Positions 54,518 through 62,349 of a stretch of 64,000 nt of DNA are shown here, piece after piece; position 1 is the first letter of the stretch; each line of letters opens with the position of its first letter. The translations under genes and the position numbers were made by a program. The DNA is from Streptomyces sp. S.PNR 29 (lineage in GTDB: Bacteria; Actinomycetota; Actinomycetes; Streptomycetales; Streptomycetaceae), in the NCBI RefSeq assembly GCF_030386795.1, contig NZ_JANUQM010000005.1:372001-436000 (forward strand). Reading direction: 5' to 3'. The notes beneath the pieces were generated by a model. The model was not told the DNA's origin. It ran no database searches and saw nothing but the letters and a program-made list of their open reading frames with translations.

Positions 54518-56254
54518 ATGCAGAGCTGGATCACGGACTGGCAGCGCAGTGAGCGTCTGCCGCACTACACCCGCGCCAACGCGGGTGAGACCCTGCCGGA
54601 CCCGGCCAGCCCGCTGGGCTGGACGCTGGTGTGGGGGCGCGGGCTGCAGGGCTGGCGCAGGGGCTTCGTCGGGTTCGGCGTCTACCACGAGCGGGAGGTG
54701 ACCGGTCCCCGGCCGCCGTTCGTCGGGATGTTCGGCGGCTACTTCTACCTGAACCTGTCGCACATGCGGCTGTTCGGCATCCGTATGGGCCAGACGGCGG
54801 ACCAGATCGACACGGCCTTCGTGGGCCAGCGCTCCGACACCCCGGTGTACGTGCCGCATCCGGAGGACCCGGACGAGGAGCTGACGGCCAAGGCGGGCGC
54901 GACGCTCCAGCGGATGCTCGGCCAGGCGAACTTCCCGGAGGCGGACGCCGACCGGGAGCGGCTGCGCCGCCTGCGCCGCGAGCGTCCCGGCCTGTCCCGG
55001 CTGTCCGACGCCGAACTGGTGGCGCACGCCCGCTCGTTGCTCGGCGAGGTGGAGACCACCTTCCAGCGGCACGTCGAGTCCTCGCTGCCCGCGTCCGTCG
55101 GACCGGCGATCCTCGGCCCGCTGTGCGCGAGCGTGGACCGCCCCGACGCCCTGCTCGACCTCATCGGCGGTCTCGGCGACGTCGACTCGGCGTCCCCCTC
55201 GACCGGGCTGTGGACGCTGTCCCGCCAGGTGGCGGCGTCCGCGGAGCTCACCGCGCTGTTCGACCAGGGTCCGGCCGCGGTGGAGCAGGCCCTCGACGGG
55301 GCGAGTGGGGACGTGAAGGCGTTCCGCGACTGCTTCGAGGAGTTCCTCGCCGAGTCCGGCGACCGCGGCCCCAACGAGTGGGACATCCACGCCCTGTCGT
55401 GGGAGGCGGCGCCGATCCAGGCACTGGCCCTGGTCGACCGGATCCGGCACAGCTCCGACGACGACTCCCCCGCCGCCCGCGGACAGCGTCTGACCGAGCG
55501 GCGTCAGCGAACGGCGCGGGAGATCCGGGCTGTGCTTCCCGAGGACGCGCAGCCGGTGTTCGACGCCGGCATGCACGCGTCCCAGGTCTGGATCCCGGCC
55601 CGGGAGCGCACCAAGGCGAACTGTGTGACCGTCGTCAACGAGATCCGGATGGCGCTGCGCGAGCTCGGCCGCCGCGGGGTGGAGGCAGGGCGCCTCGCCG
55701 AGCCGGAGGACGTGATGATGCTGCTGGACACCGAGTTGGACGACTATGTCGCCGACCCGGAGCGCTTCGGCCCGGTCATCGCCCAGCGGCTCCAGGAGTA
55801 CGCGGCACTGCACGAGCTGGAACCGCCGTTCTTCGTCGCGGACGACACGCAGACCGACATCAGCACCTGGCCGCGGCGCGCCGAGGAGCGGTCCGCGGAG
55901 GCGGCCGAGGGCGATGTGCTCGGCGGCGTGGGCGGCAGCCACGGCACCTACACCGGCACGGTACGGGTGGTCACCGACCCGGCCTCCTGCGAGGCGCTGG
56001 AGCCCGGCGAGGTGCTGGTGGCGCCGATCACGGACGCGGCGTGGACCCCGCTGTTCCTGGTCGCCGGCGCGGCCGTCGTGGACGTGGGCGCCCTCAACAG
56101 CCACGCCGTCGTGGTCTGCCGCGAGCTGGGCATCCCCGCTGTCATCTCCGTCGAGGGCGGCACGGGGCGGCTGCGCGACGGGATGGTGGTCACGGTCGAC
56201 GGGGACAAGGGCACGGTCACCGTGGACAGCGTTCCGGCGGCACTCGGCATCTGA
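54518..56254 (+). CDS. PEP-utilising-enzyme homologue lacking the ATP-grasp and PEP barrel
   Basis: 578 aa. Only the mobile swivel domain is recognisable, at the C-terminus: LVAPITDAAWTPLFLVAGAA, then NSHAVVVCRELGIPAVISV with phosphorylatable His529. The N-terminal 450 residues are helical (for example WDIHALSWEAAPIQALALVD, then RIRHSS) and resemble the central part of PEP synthase and rifampin phosphotransferase relatives. Phenylphosphate synthase and cresol-phosphorylating systems split these domains over separate subunits, so this could be the substrate-phosphorylating part of such an enzyme. The ATP-binding partner is not adjacent. Confidence 0.75.
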   Translation: MQSWITDWQRSERLPHYTRANAGETLPDPASPLGWTLVWGRGLQGWRRGFVGFGVYHEREVTGPRPPFVGMFGGYFYLNLSHMRLFGIRMGQTADQIDTAFVGQRSDTPVYVPHPEDPDEELTAKAGATLQRMLGQANFPEADADRERLRRLRRERPGLSRLSDAELVAHARSLLGEVETTFQRHVESSLPASVGPAILGPLCASVDRPDALLDLIGGLGDVDSASPSTGLWTLSRQVAASAELTALFDQGPAAVEQALDGASGDVKAFRDCFEEFLAESGDRGPNEWDIHALSWEAAPIQALALVDRIRHSSDDDSPAARGQRLTERRQRTAREIRAVLPEDAQPVFDAGMHASQVWIPARERTKANCVTVVNEIRMALRELGRRGVEAGRLAEPEDVMMLLDTELDDYVADPERFGPVIAQRLQEYAALHELEPPFFVADDTQTDISTWPRRAEERSAEAAEGDVLGGVGGSHGTYTGTVRVVTDPASCEALEPGEVLVAPITDAAWTPLFLVAGAAVVDVGALNSHAVVVCRELGIPAVISVEGGTGRLRDGMVVTVDGDKGTVTVDSVPAALGI

Positions 56255-56296
56255 GGAGGACCGCGGACCCGCGGGCACGACCGTGAAAGGAACACC

Positions 56297-56611
56297 GTGT
56301 CGGAGGAGATCATCGTCGCCGGCTGGATGGACTACGAGCCGGGCGACCGCGACCCGATGCTGGGACATCTCGTGGAACTCGGAAGGCGCACCCGGGAGGC
56401 GGAGCCCGGCTGCCTGGACTACGCGATGACCGCCGATCCCACGGACGGGCGGCGGATCCGGGTGTACGAGCGGTGGACCTCCCAGCAGGCGCTCGACGGG
56501 CACTTCACCACCGCGCACATGAAGGAGTTTCGGGCCGCCACGACCGGGCTGACCCGGGTGGGCGTGTCCCTGAACACCCACCGCATCGCCGCCTCACAGC
56601 CGATGCGCTGA
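56297..56611 (+). CDS. antibiotic-biosynthesis-monooxygenase (ABM) fold protein
   Basis: 104 aa, GTG start after GAAAGGAAC. Small ferredoxin-like fold with GRRTREAEPGCLDYAMTADP, RIRVYERWTSQQALDGHFTT and AHMKEF, the normal ABM/YgiN pattern. Such dimers act as cofactor-free quinol oxygenases or as small-molecule-binding partners. It ends the forward operon that begins with the Rieske gene. Confidence 0.82.
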   Translation: MSEEIIVAGWMDYEPGDRDPMLGHLVELGRRTREAEPGCLDYAMTADPTDGRRIRVYERWTSQQALDGHFTTAHMKEFRAATTGLTRVGVSLNTHRIAASQPMR

Positions 56612-56703
56612 TCAGCAGGAGTCGATGGGCCATTCAGGTGATTGCCTCGGCAACGGGGCATCACCGTCATTTCCGTCGCCCGACAGCTCGCCATACTGTG
56701 CGA

Positions 56704-59115
56704 ATGTCAGCACAGAAGACGATTCCCCCGTTGATCCATCAAACATGGAAAGACACTGATCTTCCTCCGAAATGGCAGAGGTGGGCGGAGTCGTGGCGGC
56801 TGCACCACCCCGGGTGGGGCTACCGGTTGTGGACCGACGCGGACAACCGCGCGTTTCTCCAGGAGCACTATCCCTGGTTCCTGCCGGTCTACGACGGCTA
56901 TCCCGAGGCGATCATGCGGGCGGACGCGATCCGCTATTTCCTGCTGGACCATTTCGGCGGGGTCTACGCGGATCTGGACTTCGAGTGCCTGAAGCCGCTC
57001 GACGGAATCCTTGACGGGCAGGAACTCGTCCTGGGCTGCGAACCCGAGGCGCACACCCGATTGCTGCTGGCCCGCCAACGCGGATTCACACGCATCGTCG
57101 GCAACGCGTTCATCGCCTCACGGCCGGGCCACCCCTTCTGGGCCCATGTCCACCGTCAGCTGGTCGGCGCCCACAGACTGCCCGGCGCTCTCGACGCGAC
57201 AGGGCCGTTCTTCCTCACCCGAGCGGTGGACAGCACCCCGGAGCCGGCCTCGGTCACGGTGGTCGGGGCCGAGCTGCTGTACCCGGAGGTGAGCCCGTAC
57301 GCCACAGAGCTGTTCGGCCCTCAGGAGGCCGACCACGACCGTGCGTACGCCGTGCACCACTGGTCGGGCAGCTGGGCGTGCGACACATCCGGCCCGCCAC
57401 GGGGCTCGGCGGGCAAACGCTTCCCGTTCTGGGCGAGCCAGGAGCTGCAACCGGTCGCCGACGGCCTGCTCAGCCTGGAGGCACAGCGCCGCCGCTGGAC
57501 CGCGGGCGCACCCGCGCCGACCGTGTCCTGCCTGATGGTGACCAAGGACCGCTCGGCGACGGCACGACGAGCCATCAGCTGCTTTCGTGCCCAGACCTAC
57601 CCGAACCTGGAACTGGTCGTGGTGGAGGACGGCACCGACGACGGCCTCGAACGGCACATCCGCGCCCTGGAGGACCCGCGCATCCGCCACCACCGGCTCC
57701 CTCCGGAGGGACGGACCCTGGGCGAACTGCGCAACGAGGCGGTGGATCGGGCCACGGGGCCCTACGTCTGCCAGTGGGACGACGACGACCTGTACGACCC
57801 CGAGCGGGTCGAGACCCAGATGGCGGCGATGCTCGCACTCGGCGCCGACGCGTGCTTCCTCGCCCGTGAGCGGCTGTGGTGGCCCGCCCGCCACAAGCTC
57901 GCGATCTCCTGTGCGCGGATCTGGGAGGGGTCGATGGTGTGCGCGAAGGAGCGGCTTCCGCGCTACCCGGCCGAGCGCCGGGGCGAGGACACCCCGGTGG
58001 CCGAAGAGGTGGTCCGCACCTGCCGGGTCGTATCGGTCGACGCACCCGAGCTGTACACCTATGTGTGCCACGGCGGCAACACGTTCGGCGAGTCCCATTT
58101 CGCGGAGCACTTCGAGGTGGCGACCCAGATCTGGGCCGAGCCGGGCGCCTACGCCGAGCGGTTGCTGGCCATGGCGACCCGGCTGCCGCTCGACCCGCGG
58201 GACATCGCCCACGCCGAGACCGTCGCCGGCACCGCCCGGACCTCCCGGCCGAGACCGCACGCGGCCCCCGAGCCCGCGCCGGCCCCGGCCGGCGAGCGCC
58301 CCTCGGTACTGGTCCTCACCCCTCTCAAGGACGCGGCCGCGTTCCTGCCCGGTTATCTGGACCGCCTTCGTGCGCTGGACTACCCGCGCGAGGCGATCTC
58401 GCTGGGCCTGCTGGAGGGCGACAGCGAGGACTCGACGCCGGAACTGCTCCGGCAGGCCCTGCCGAGCCTCGACGCGCGGTTCCGGCGGGTGACCCTTGTG
58501 CACCGCGACTTCGGCCTGCAGTTGCCCGGACCTCGCTGGGAGCCGGGCGTCCAGCGCCGGCGCCGGTCGGTCCTGGCCAGGGTGCGCAACCATCTCCTCT
58601 CGCACGCCCTCGCCGACGAGGAGTGGGTACTGTGGCTCGACGCCGATGTCACCGGCTACCCGTCGGACTTGGTGCAGCGGCTGCTCGGCGCGGGCAAGGA
58701 CATCGTCGTTCCGCACTGCGCCACGGCGCCCGGCGGGCCGACGTACGACCTGAACACCTTCGTCCTCAAACCTGGGGCCGGCACGCTCAACTGGAACCAG
58801 TGGCTTCGCGACGGCATCCTTCAGCCTCCCCGGGGTTTCGGCCGGACGTACCTGGACGAGTTGCGCGGGCGGGGACTCGTGCGCGTCGACTCGGTCGGCG
58901 GTACCGCGCTGCTGGTGCGCGCCGATCTGCACCGCGACGGCCTGAACTTCCCGTCCTTCCCCTACCGGCGGCTCATCGAGACCGAGGGGCTGGCCGCGAT
59001 GGCCCTGGACATGGGTGTCGCCTGCTGGGCGCTGCCCGATCTGGAAGTGGTGCATCCCCACCACGGCGTCCCGCAGCCGGAGCGGACCGGCACCATCGCT
59101 ACCCACAGTGAGTAA
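56704..59115 (+). CDS. three-domain glycosyltransferase: GT32 + GT2 + Anp1/Mnn9-like GT62
   Basis: 803 aa. Residues about 8-240 are a GT32 (Och1/DXD sugar-transferase) domain: IPPLIHQTWKDTDLPPKWQR, MRADAIRYFLLDHFGGVYAD and the DxD at Asp90/Asp92. Residues about 273-500 are a GT2 domain: TVSCLMVTKDRSATARRAIS, LVVVEDGTDDG, CQWDDDDLYDPERVETQM. Residues about 533-770 match the fungal Anp1/Mnn9 mannosyltransferase family: LVLTPLKDAAAFLPGYLDRL, ISLGLLEGDSEDSTPELLRQ, RRRRSVLARVRNHLLSHALA, EWVLWLDADVTGYPSDLVQR, then KDIVVPHC and YDLNTFVL. A Pro/Ala linker separates domains 2 and 3. There is no membrane span or signal. Mannose use is inferred from fungal relatives. Confidence 0.85.
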   Translation: MSAQKTIPPLIHQTWKDTDLPPKWQRWAESWRLHHPGWGYRLWTDADNRAFLQEHYPWFLPVYDGYPEAIMRADAIRYFLLDHFGGVYADLDFECLKPLDGILDGQELVLGCEPEAHTRLLLARQRGFTRIVGNAFIASRPGHPFWAHVHRQLVGAHRLPGALDATGPFFLTRAVDSTPEPASVTVVGAELLYPEVSPYATELFGPQEADHDRAYAVHHWSGSWACDTSGPPRGSAGKRFPFWASQELQPVADGLLSLEAQRRRWTAGAPAPTVSCLMVTKDRSATARRAISCFRAQTYPNLELVVVEDGTDDGLERHIRALEDPRIRHHRLPPEGRTLGELRNEAVDRATGPYVCQWDDDDLYDPERVETQMAAMLALGADACFLARERLWWPARHKLAISCARIWEGSMVCAKERLPRYPAERRGEDTPVAEEVVRTCRVVSVDAPELYTYVCHGGNTFGESHFAEHFEVATQIWAEPGAYAERLLAMATRLPLDPRDIAHAETVAGTARTSRPRPHAAPEPAPAPAGERPSVLVLTPLKDAAAFLPGYLDRLRALDYPREAISLGLLEGDSEDSTPELLRQALPSLDARFRRVTLVHRDFGLQLPGPRWEPGVQRRRRSVLARVRNHLLSHALADEEWVLWLDADVTGYPSDLVQRLLGAGKDIVVPHCATAPGGPTYDLNTFVLKPGAGTLNWNQWLRDGILQPPRGFGRTYLDELRGRGLVRVDSVGGTALLVRADLHRDGLNFPSFPYRRLIETEGLAAMALDMGVACWALPDLEVVHPHHGVPQPERTGTIATHSE

Positions 59116-59224
59116 TCGTTTTGACGCATGGAGTGACCAAATTTACGGTGGCTTTGCTGCCCACGCCACGACGCACGCCGGCTTCCCTGGGCAGTTCCCC
59201 CGCATCCAAAGGAAAGGCGCCACC

Positions 59225-59617
59225 GTGAGAACCCGTGTCATGACCTCTCTGGCCCTGCCCGCCGCGCTGGCCACCGCCGGACTGCTGAACACCGCCGAGG
59301 CGGCCTACGCCGCCGTCGCCCCGGACGATCACACAGGGACGGCGACGTACGGGTACCAAGGACCGCTCCCCGACGGCGATGTCACCCTCATCCCCGGGTC
59401 CGCCCACCCCTGCCCGCCGATCGGCAACGTCACGATCACCGACTACGGTCACTGCTGTCCGCCGGTGGGCAACATCACCATCAGCGACTACGGCCACTGC
59501 TGCACGCACATCGGCAACGTGACCATCCCCGGCTTCGTGTTCTGCCGGGACGACCACGATCACGACCACGATCACGACCCCTACATCCACGCGCGCAAAG
59601 ATCACCAGCACAGCTAG
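59225..59617 (+). CDS. small secreted Cys/His repeat protein with N-x-T sequons
   Basis: 130 aa; GTG after AAAGGAAAG. Residues 1-29 are a signal peptide (SLALPAALATAGLLNTAEAA). Residues 63-107 are three 15-residue repeats, each starting and ending in Cys: CPPIGNVTITDYGHC, CPPVGNITISDYGHC, CTHIGNVTIPGFVFC. This gives six Cys and three N-x-T sequons (Asn68, Asn83, Asn98). The tail 109-130 is Asp/His-rich (DDHDHDHDHD), suited to metal binding. No family recognised. It lies between two glycosyltransferase genes on the same strand and could be their acceptor, a surface metal-binding protein, or both. Function is unknown. Confidence 0.75.
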   Translation: MRTRVMTSLALPAALATAGLLNTAEAAYAAVAPDDHTGTATYGYQGPLPDGDVTLIPGSAHPCPPIGNVTITDYGHCCPPVGNITISDYGHCCTHIGNVTIPGFVFCRDDHDHDHDHDPYIHARKDHQHS

Positions 59618-59763
59618 CGGACGTTCCGGCGGCCGGCCCGGGCGTGGGCCTGCGGACAGCACGGGGGGGGAGGGCCGACGCCCGGCACGCCTGATCCGAC
59701 CACCCACTCGCAACGTCCCGGCTCCCGCCCCCCTGTTTCCCGTTCCGAAGCGAAAGACGGCGC

Positions 59764-60726
59764 ATGCCTCTCAGTTCCGACCCTGCGGTCTCGGTCGTCA
59801 TCCCCTGCCATGACTACGCCCGCTATCTGCCCGAGGCCCTGTCCAGCATCCTCGCCCAGACCTTCCGCGACTGGGAGGTCGTCATCGTCGACGACGGCAG
59901 CACCGACGACACCGCCGAGGTGGCCCGGTCCCTGATCGCCCGCCACCCCGACCGGCGCATCAGACTCGTCCAGCAGGCGAACGCCGGCGTCTCGGCCGCG
60001 CGCAACACCGGGATCGCCGCCGCCACCGGCCGCTACGTCCTTCCCCTGGACGCCGACGACGTGATCGCTCCCACGATGCTGGAGAAGACCGTCGCGGTAC
60101 TGGACGGCGATCCCGGCATCGCGATCGCCTCCACCGATGTGTTCACCTTCACCGACGACGATCTGCCTCCGCAGCCGATGCCCCTGCCCGCCTACAGCAG
60201 AGAACTGATGCTCCAGCGGCTCATCATGTTCTACTGCTCGCTGTACCGGCGTGAGGTGTGGCAGACCGTGGGCGGCTACGACGAGAGCATGCGGGCCGGG
60301 GAGGACTGGGACTTCTGGGTCGGCTGCGTCGAGCACGGTTTCGACGCCCACCACATCCATGAGCCGCTGTTCGGGGCGCGCAACAAGGACACCGGGCTGC
60401 ATGTGGAGGCCGCCGAGAACGACCTGGCCATCCGGGCGCGGATCGTGGCCAACCACCCGGGCCTGTTCAAGCCGATCACCCGGGGGTGGGCGCGGGCCGT
60501 GCTCAGTCAGGACGCGGAAGCCTGCCTGCGGGACGAGCACGTGCCCGACGACATCCTCACCCGGGCCGCCGAGATGGACCAGTTCCTCACCGCGGTCATG
60601 GCCCTGCAGCGCACCGCGAGGGTGCAGCACTACCACATCAGACGGCTGGAAAAGGAACTGGCCACCCACCGCCGCGCGGCCGGCCCGCCCGCCGGGGAGA
60701 AGGATCCCGCACCTGCCGCCGTCTAG
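59764..60726 (+). CDS. GT2 glycosyltransferase
   Basis: 320 aa. Classical GT-A family 2: VSVVIPCHDYARYLPEALSS, VVIVDDGSTDDTAEVA, NAGVSAARNTGIAAATGRYV, LPLDADDVIAPTMLEKT with the DxD, and GGYDESMRAGEDWDFWVGCV in the acceptor region. No membrane span. The 146-bp gap before it contains an 8-G tract but no clear binding site. It probably works with the three-domain enzyme at 56704. Confidence 0.9.
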   Translation: MPLSSDPAVSVVIPCHDYARYLPEALSSILAQTFRDWEVVIVDDGSTDDTAEVARSLIARHPDRRIRLVQQANAGVSAARNTGIAAATGRYVLPLDADDVIAPTMLEKTVAVLDGDPGIAIASTDVFTFTDDDLPPQPMPLPAYSRELMLQRLIMFYCSLYRREVWQTVGGYDESMRAGEDWDFWVGCVEHGFDAHHIHEPLFGARNKDTGLHVEAAENDLAIRARIVANHPGLFKPITRGWARAVLSQDAEACLRDEHVPDDILTRAAEMDQFLTAVMALQRTARVQHYHIRRLEKELATHRRAAGPPAGEKDPAPAAV

Positions 60727-60745
60727 GCCCTGTGGCGGTGGTGGC

Positions 60746-61801
60746 TCATCCGGTCGTCGTTCCCGTGGCGCAGGGGTCGGATGCCAGCCGTACCAGCATC
60801 TTGCCGACGTTACCGCCGCCGAGCAGGGACAGCAGCGCACCCGCCGCGTTCTCCAGGCCGTCCACCACGGTCTCGCGGGCGACCACCTCGCCCGAACGGA
60901 GCCAGCCGGCGACCCGGCGCTCGAACTGCGGCCGAAGGTCCTCGTGGTCGCGCACGATGAACCCGCGCAGTGTGAGCCGTTTGAGGACCGCCTGGATCAG
61001 CTGGTTGATGTCGGCGGACACCCTCTCGCGGCCGAACTGCGACATCATGCCGCACAGCGCGACCCGGCCGCCGGGCCGCAGGGCGTGCAGGGCGGCGGCG
61101 AGCTGCTCGCCGCCGACGTTGTCGAAGCAGACGTCGATGCCATCGGGCGCCAGCCGGGCCAGCGCGTCGCGGGCCGGCTCGGCACGGTGGTCGGCGGCGG
61201 CGTCGTAGCCGAACTCCTCGACCATCAGGGCGCACTTGCCCGGCCCGCCCGCGGTGCCGACGACCCGTTCGGCGCCCAGCAGCCGGGCGAACTGGCCGGC
61301 GGCGCTGCCCACCGCCCCGGCCGCCGCCGATACGAAGACCGTGTCGCCGGGCCGGAGTTCCGCGATCCGCGTCAGTCCGACGTACGCGGTGAAGCCGGTC
61401 TGTCCGAGCAGCCCCAACCACGTCGGCAGTGGCGCGAGTCCGGGGTCGATGCGCCCTGCGCCGTCCGTGTCGGCGGCGTCGAGGACGGCATGTTCCCGCC
61501 AGCCCAGCTGGTGGCGTACATAACTGCCCGGTGGCACCGAGGTGCAGCGGCTCTCCTCCACGATGCCCAGCGCCCGGCCGTCCAGAGGCGCTCCCGGCGT
61601 GAAGTTGTGCGTGTAGTGCTTCTCGGTGCTCTCCAGCCGGCCCCGCATCGAGGGGTCGACGCTCATGTAGAGGTTGCGTACGAGCAGCTTCCCCTCGCCG
61701 AGGGGCGGCAAGGGGCGTTCCTCGATCGCGAAGTCGCCGGGGACCGGCTCTCCGAGCGGGCGGCGGACCAGACAGACCACGCGGGTGGTGCGGGCCGTCA
61801 C
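60746..61801 (-). CDS. MDR-family NADP-dependent oxidoreductase (prostaglandin/alkenal reductase type)
   Basis: 351 aa, GTG start. Zinc-free medium-chain reductase: LLVRNLYMSVDPSMRGRLES, LPTWLGLLGQTGFTAYVGL, VFVSAAAGAVGSAAGQFARL, GIDVCFDNVGGEQL and GGRVALCGMMSQFG. Members reduce alpha,beta-unsaturated carbonyls with NADPH. It is the last gene of the reverse run led by the Rieske oxygenase at 62346. Confidence 0.9.
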   Translation of the reverse strand: MTARTTRVVCLVRRPLGEPVPGDFAIEERPLPPLGEGKLLVRNLYMSVDPSMRGRLESTEKHYTHNFTPGAPLDGRALGIVEESRCTSVPPGSYVRHQLGWREHAVLDAADTDGAGRIDPGLAPLPTWLGLLGQTGFTAYVGLTRIAELRPGDTVFVSAAAGAVGSAAGQFARLLGAERVVGTAGGPGKCALMVEEFGYDAAADHRAEPARDALARLAPDGIDVCFDNVGGEQLAAALHALRPGGRVALCGMMSQFGRERVSADINQLIQAVLKRLTLRGFIVRDHEDLRPQFERRVAGWLRSGEVVARETVVDGLENAAGALLSLLGGGNVGKMLVRLASDPCATGTTTG

Positions 61802-61805
61802 CGGC

Positions 61806-62021
61806 TCACTCCTCCGGCTGCCGGGCGGACCGCCGCTGGGCCAGCCGGCCCACCCAGCCCGCCATCTGCAGGTCGGCGTGGCGCAGTTCACCGGACTGCC
61901 AGCGGGCCTGGAAGTCGAAGATGCCCCGCGCCCCCGTCCTGGGATCGGTCACCTCGACCAGGCCGTCCTCGGTGAGCCGGTACACGTGTCCGGTCAGCGG
62001 ATGGATCACTTGCTTGGGCAT
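61806..62021 (-). CDS. small protein in a Rieske oxygenase operon
   Basis: 71 aa: starts MPKQVIHPLTGHVYRLTEDG, with VEVTDPRTGARGIFDFQARW, and ends in a basic/Gln-rich tail. No signal, Cys or membrane span. It lies 7 bp after the ferredoxin gene and 4 bp before the MDR gene, so it is co-transcribed. I do not recognise the family. A small accessory subunit of the oxygenase is possible. Confidence 0.6.
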   Translation of the reverse strand: MPKQVIHPLTGHVYRLTEDGLVEVTDPRTGARGIFDFQARWQSGELRHADLQMAGWVGRLAQRRSARQPEE

Positions 62022-62028
62022 GCTGCTC

Positions 62029-62349
62029 TCACTCCTGCACTGGGCGGCGCACGCCGCGTTTCGTCACGGTCACCGGGCCGGCGACCCGGAGCTGGCAGGC
62101 GAGCCGGGTCCGGCCGTCCACCGGCTGCCGCAGAGCCTGGATGCCCTCGCGCTCCAGCGGGCCGACGGGTGAGCAGTGCTCGGCGCCCTCGTCGACCTCC
62201 ACGAAGCACGTGCGGCAGGTGCCCTTGCCGCCGCAGACGGTGGGCCAGCGGTAGCCGAGGCGGCGGGCGGCGGTGAACAGGTCCTCGCCGTCGCGTACGT
62301 CCAGCTCGGCACCCGAGGGGCGGACCGCGACACGGTGGGCGGCGGTCAC
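62029..62349 (-). CDS. [2Fe-2S] ferredoxin, adrenodoxin-like
   Basis: 106 aa from GTG 62349, chosen because it overlaps the oxygenase stop as GTGA; GTG 62361 is an alternative. Cluster ligands C-x5-C-x2-C in CGGKGTCRTC plus a late Cys in RLACQL. The fold begins AELDVRDGEDLFTAARRLGY. It would deliver electrons to the Rieske oxygenase(s) here; the reductase must come from elsewhere. Confidence 0.88.
   Translation of the reverse strand: MTAAHRVAVRPSGAELDVRDGEDLFTAARRLGYRWPTVCGGKGTCRTCFVEVDEGAEHCSPVGPLEREGIQALRQPVDGRTRLACQLRVAGPVTVTKRGVRRPVQE

Noticed and set aside
59561..59580. Asp-His codon repeat as a possible CRISPR or satellite
   Set aside because: It is a short in-frame codon repetition inside the small secreted protein, with no spacer structure.
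59661..59670. Run of eight G as a possible phase-variation tract
   Set aside because: It lies between genes, not in a coding frame or promoter spacing, and such runs are common at this GC content.
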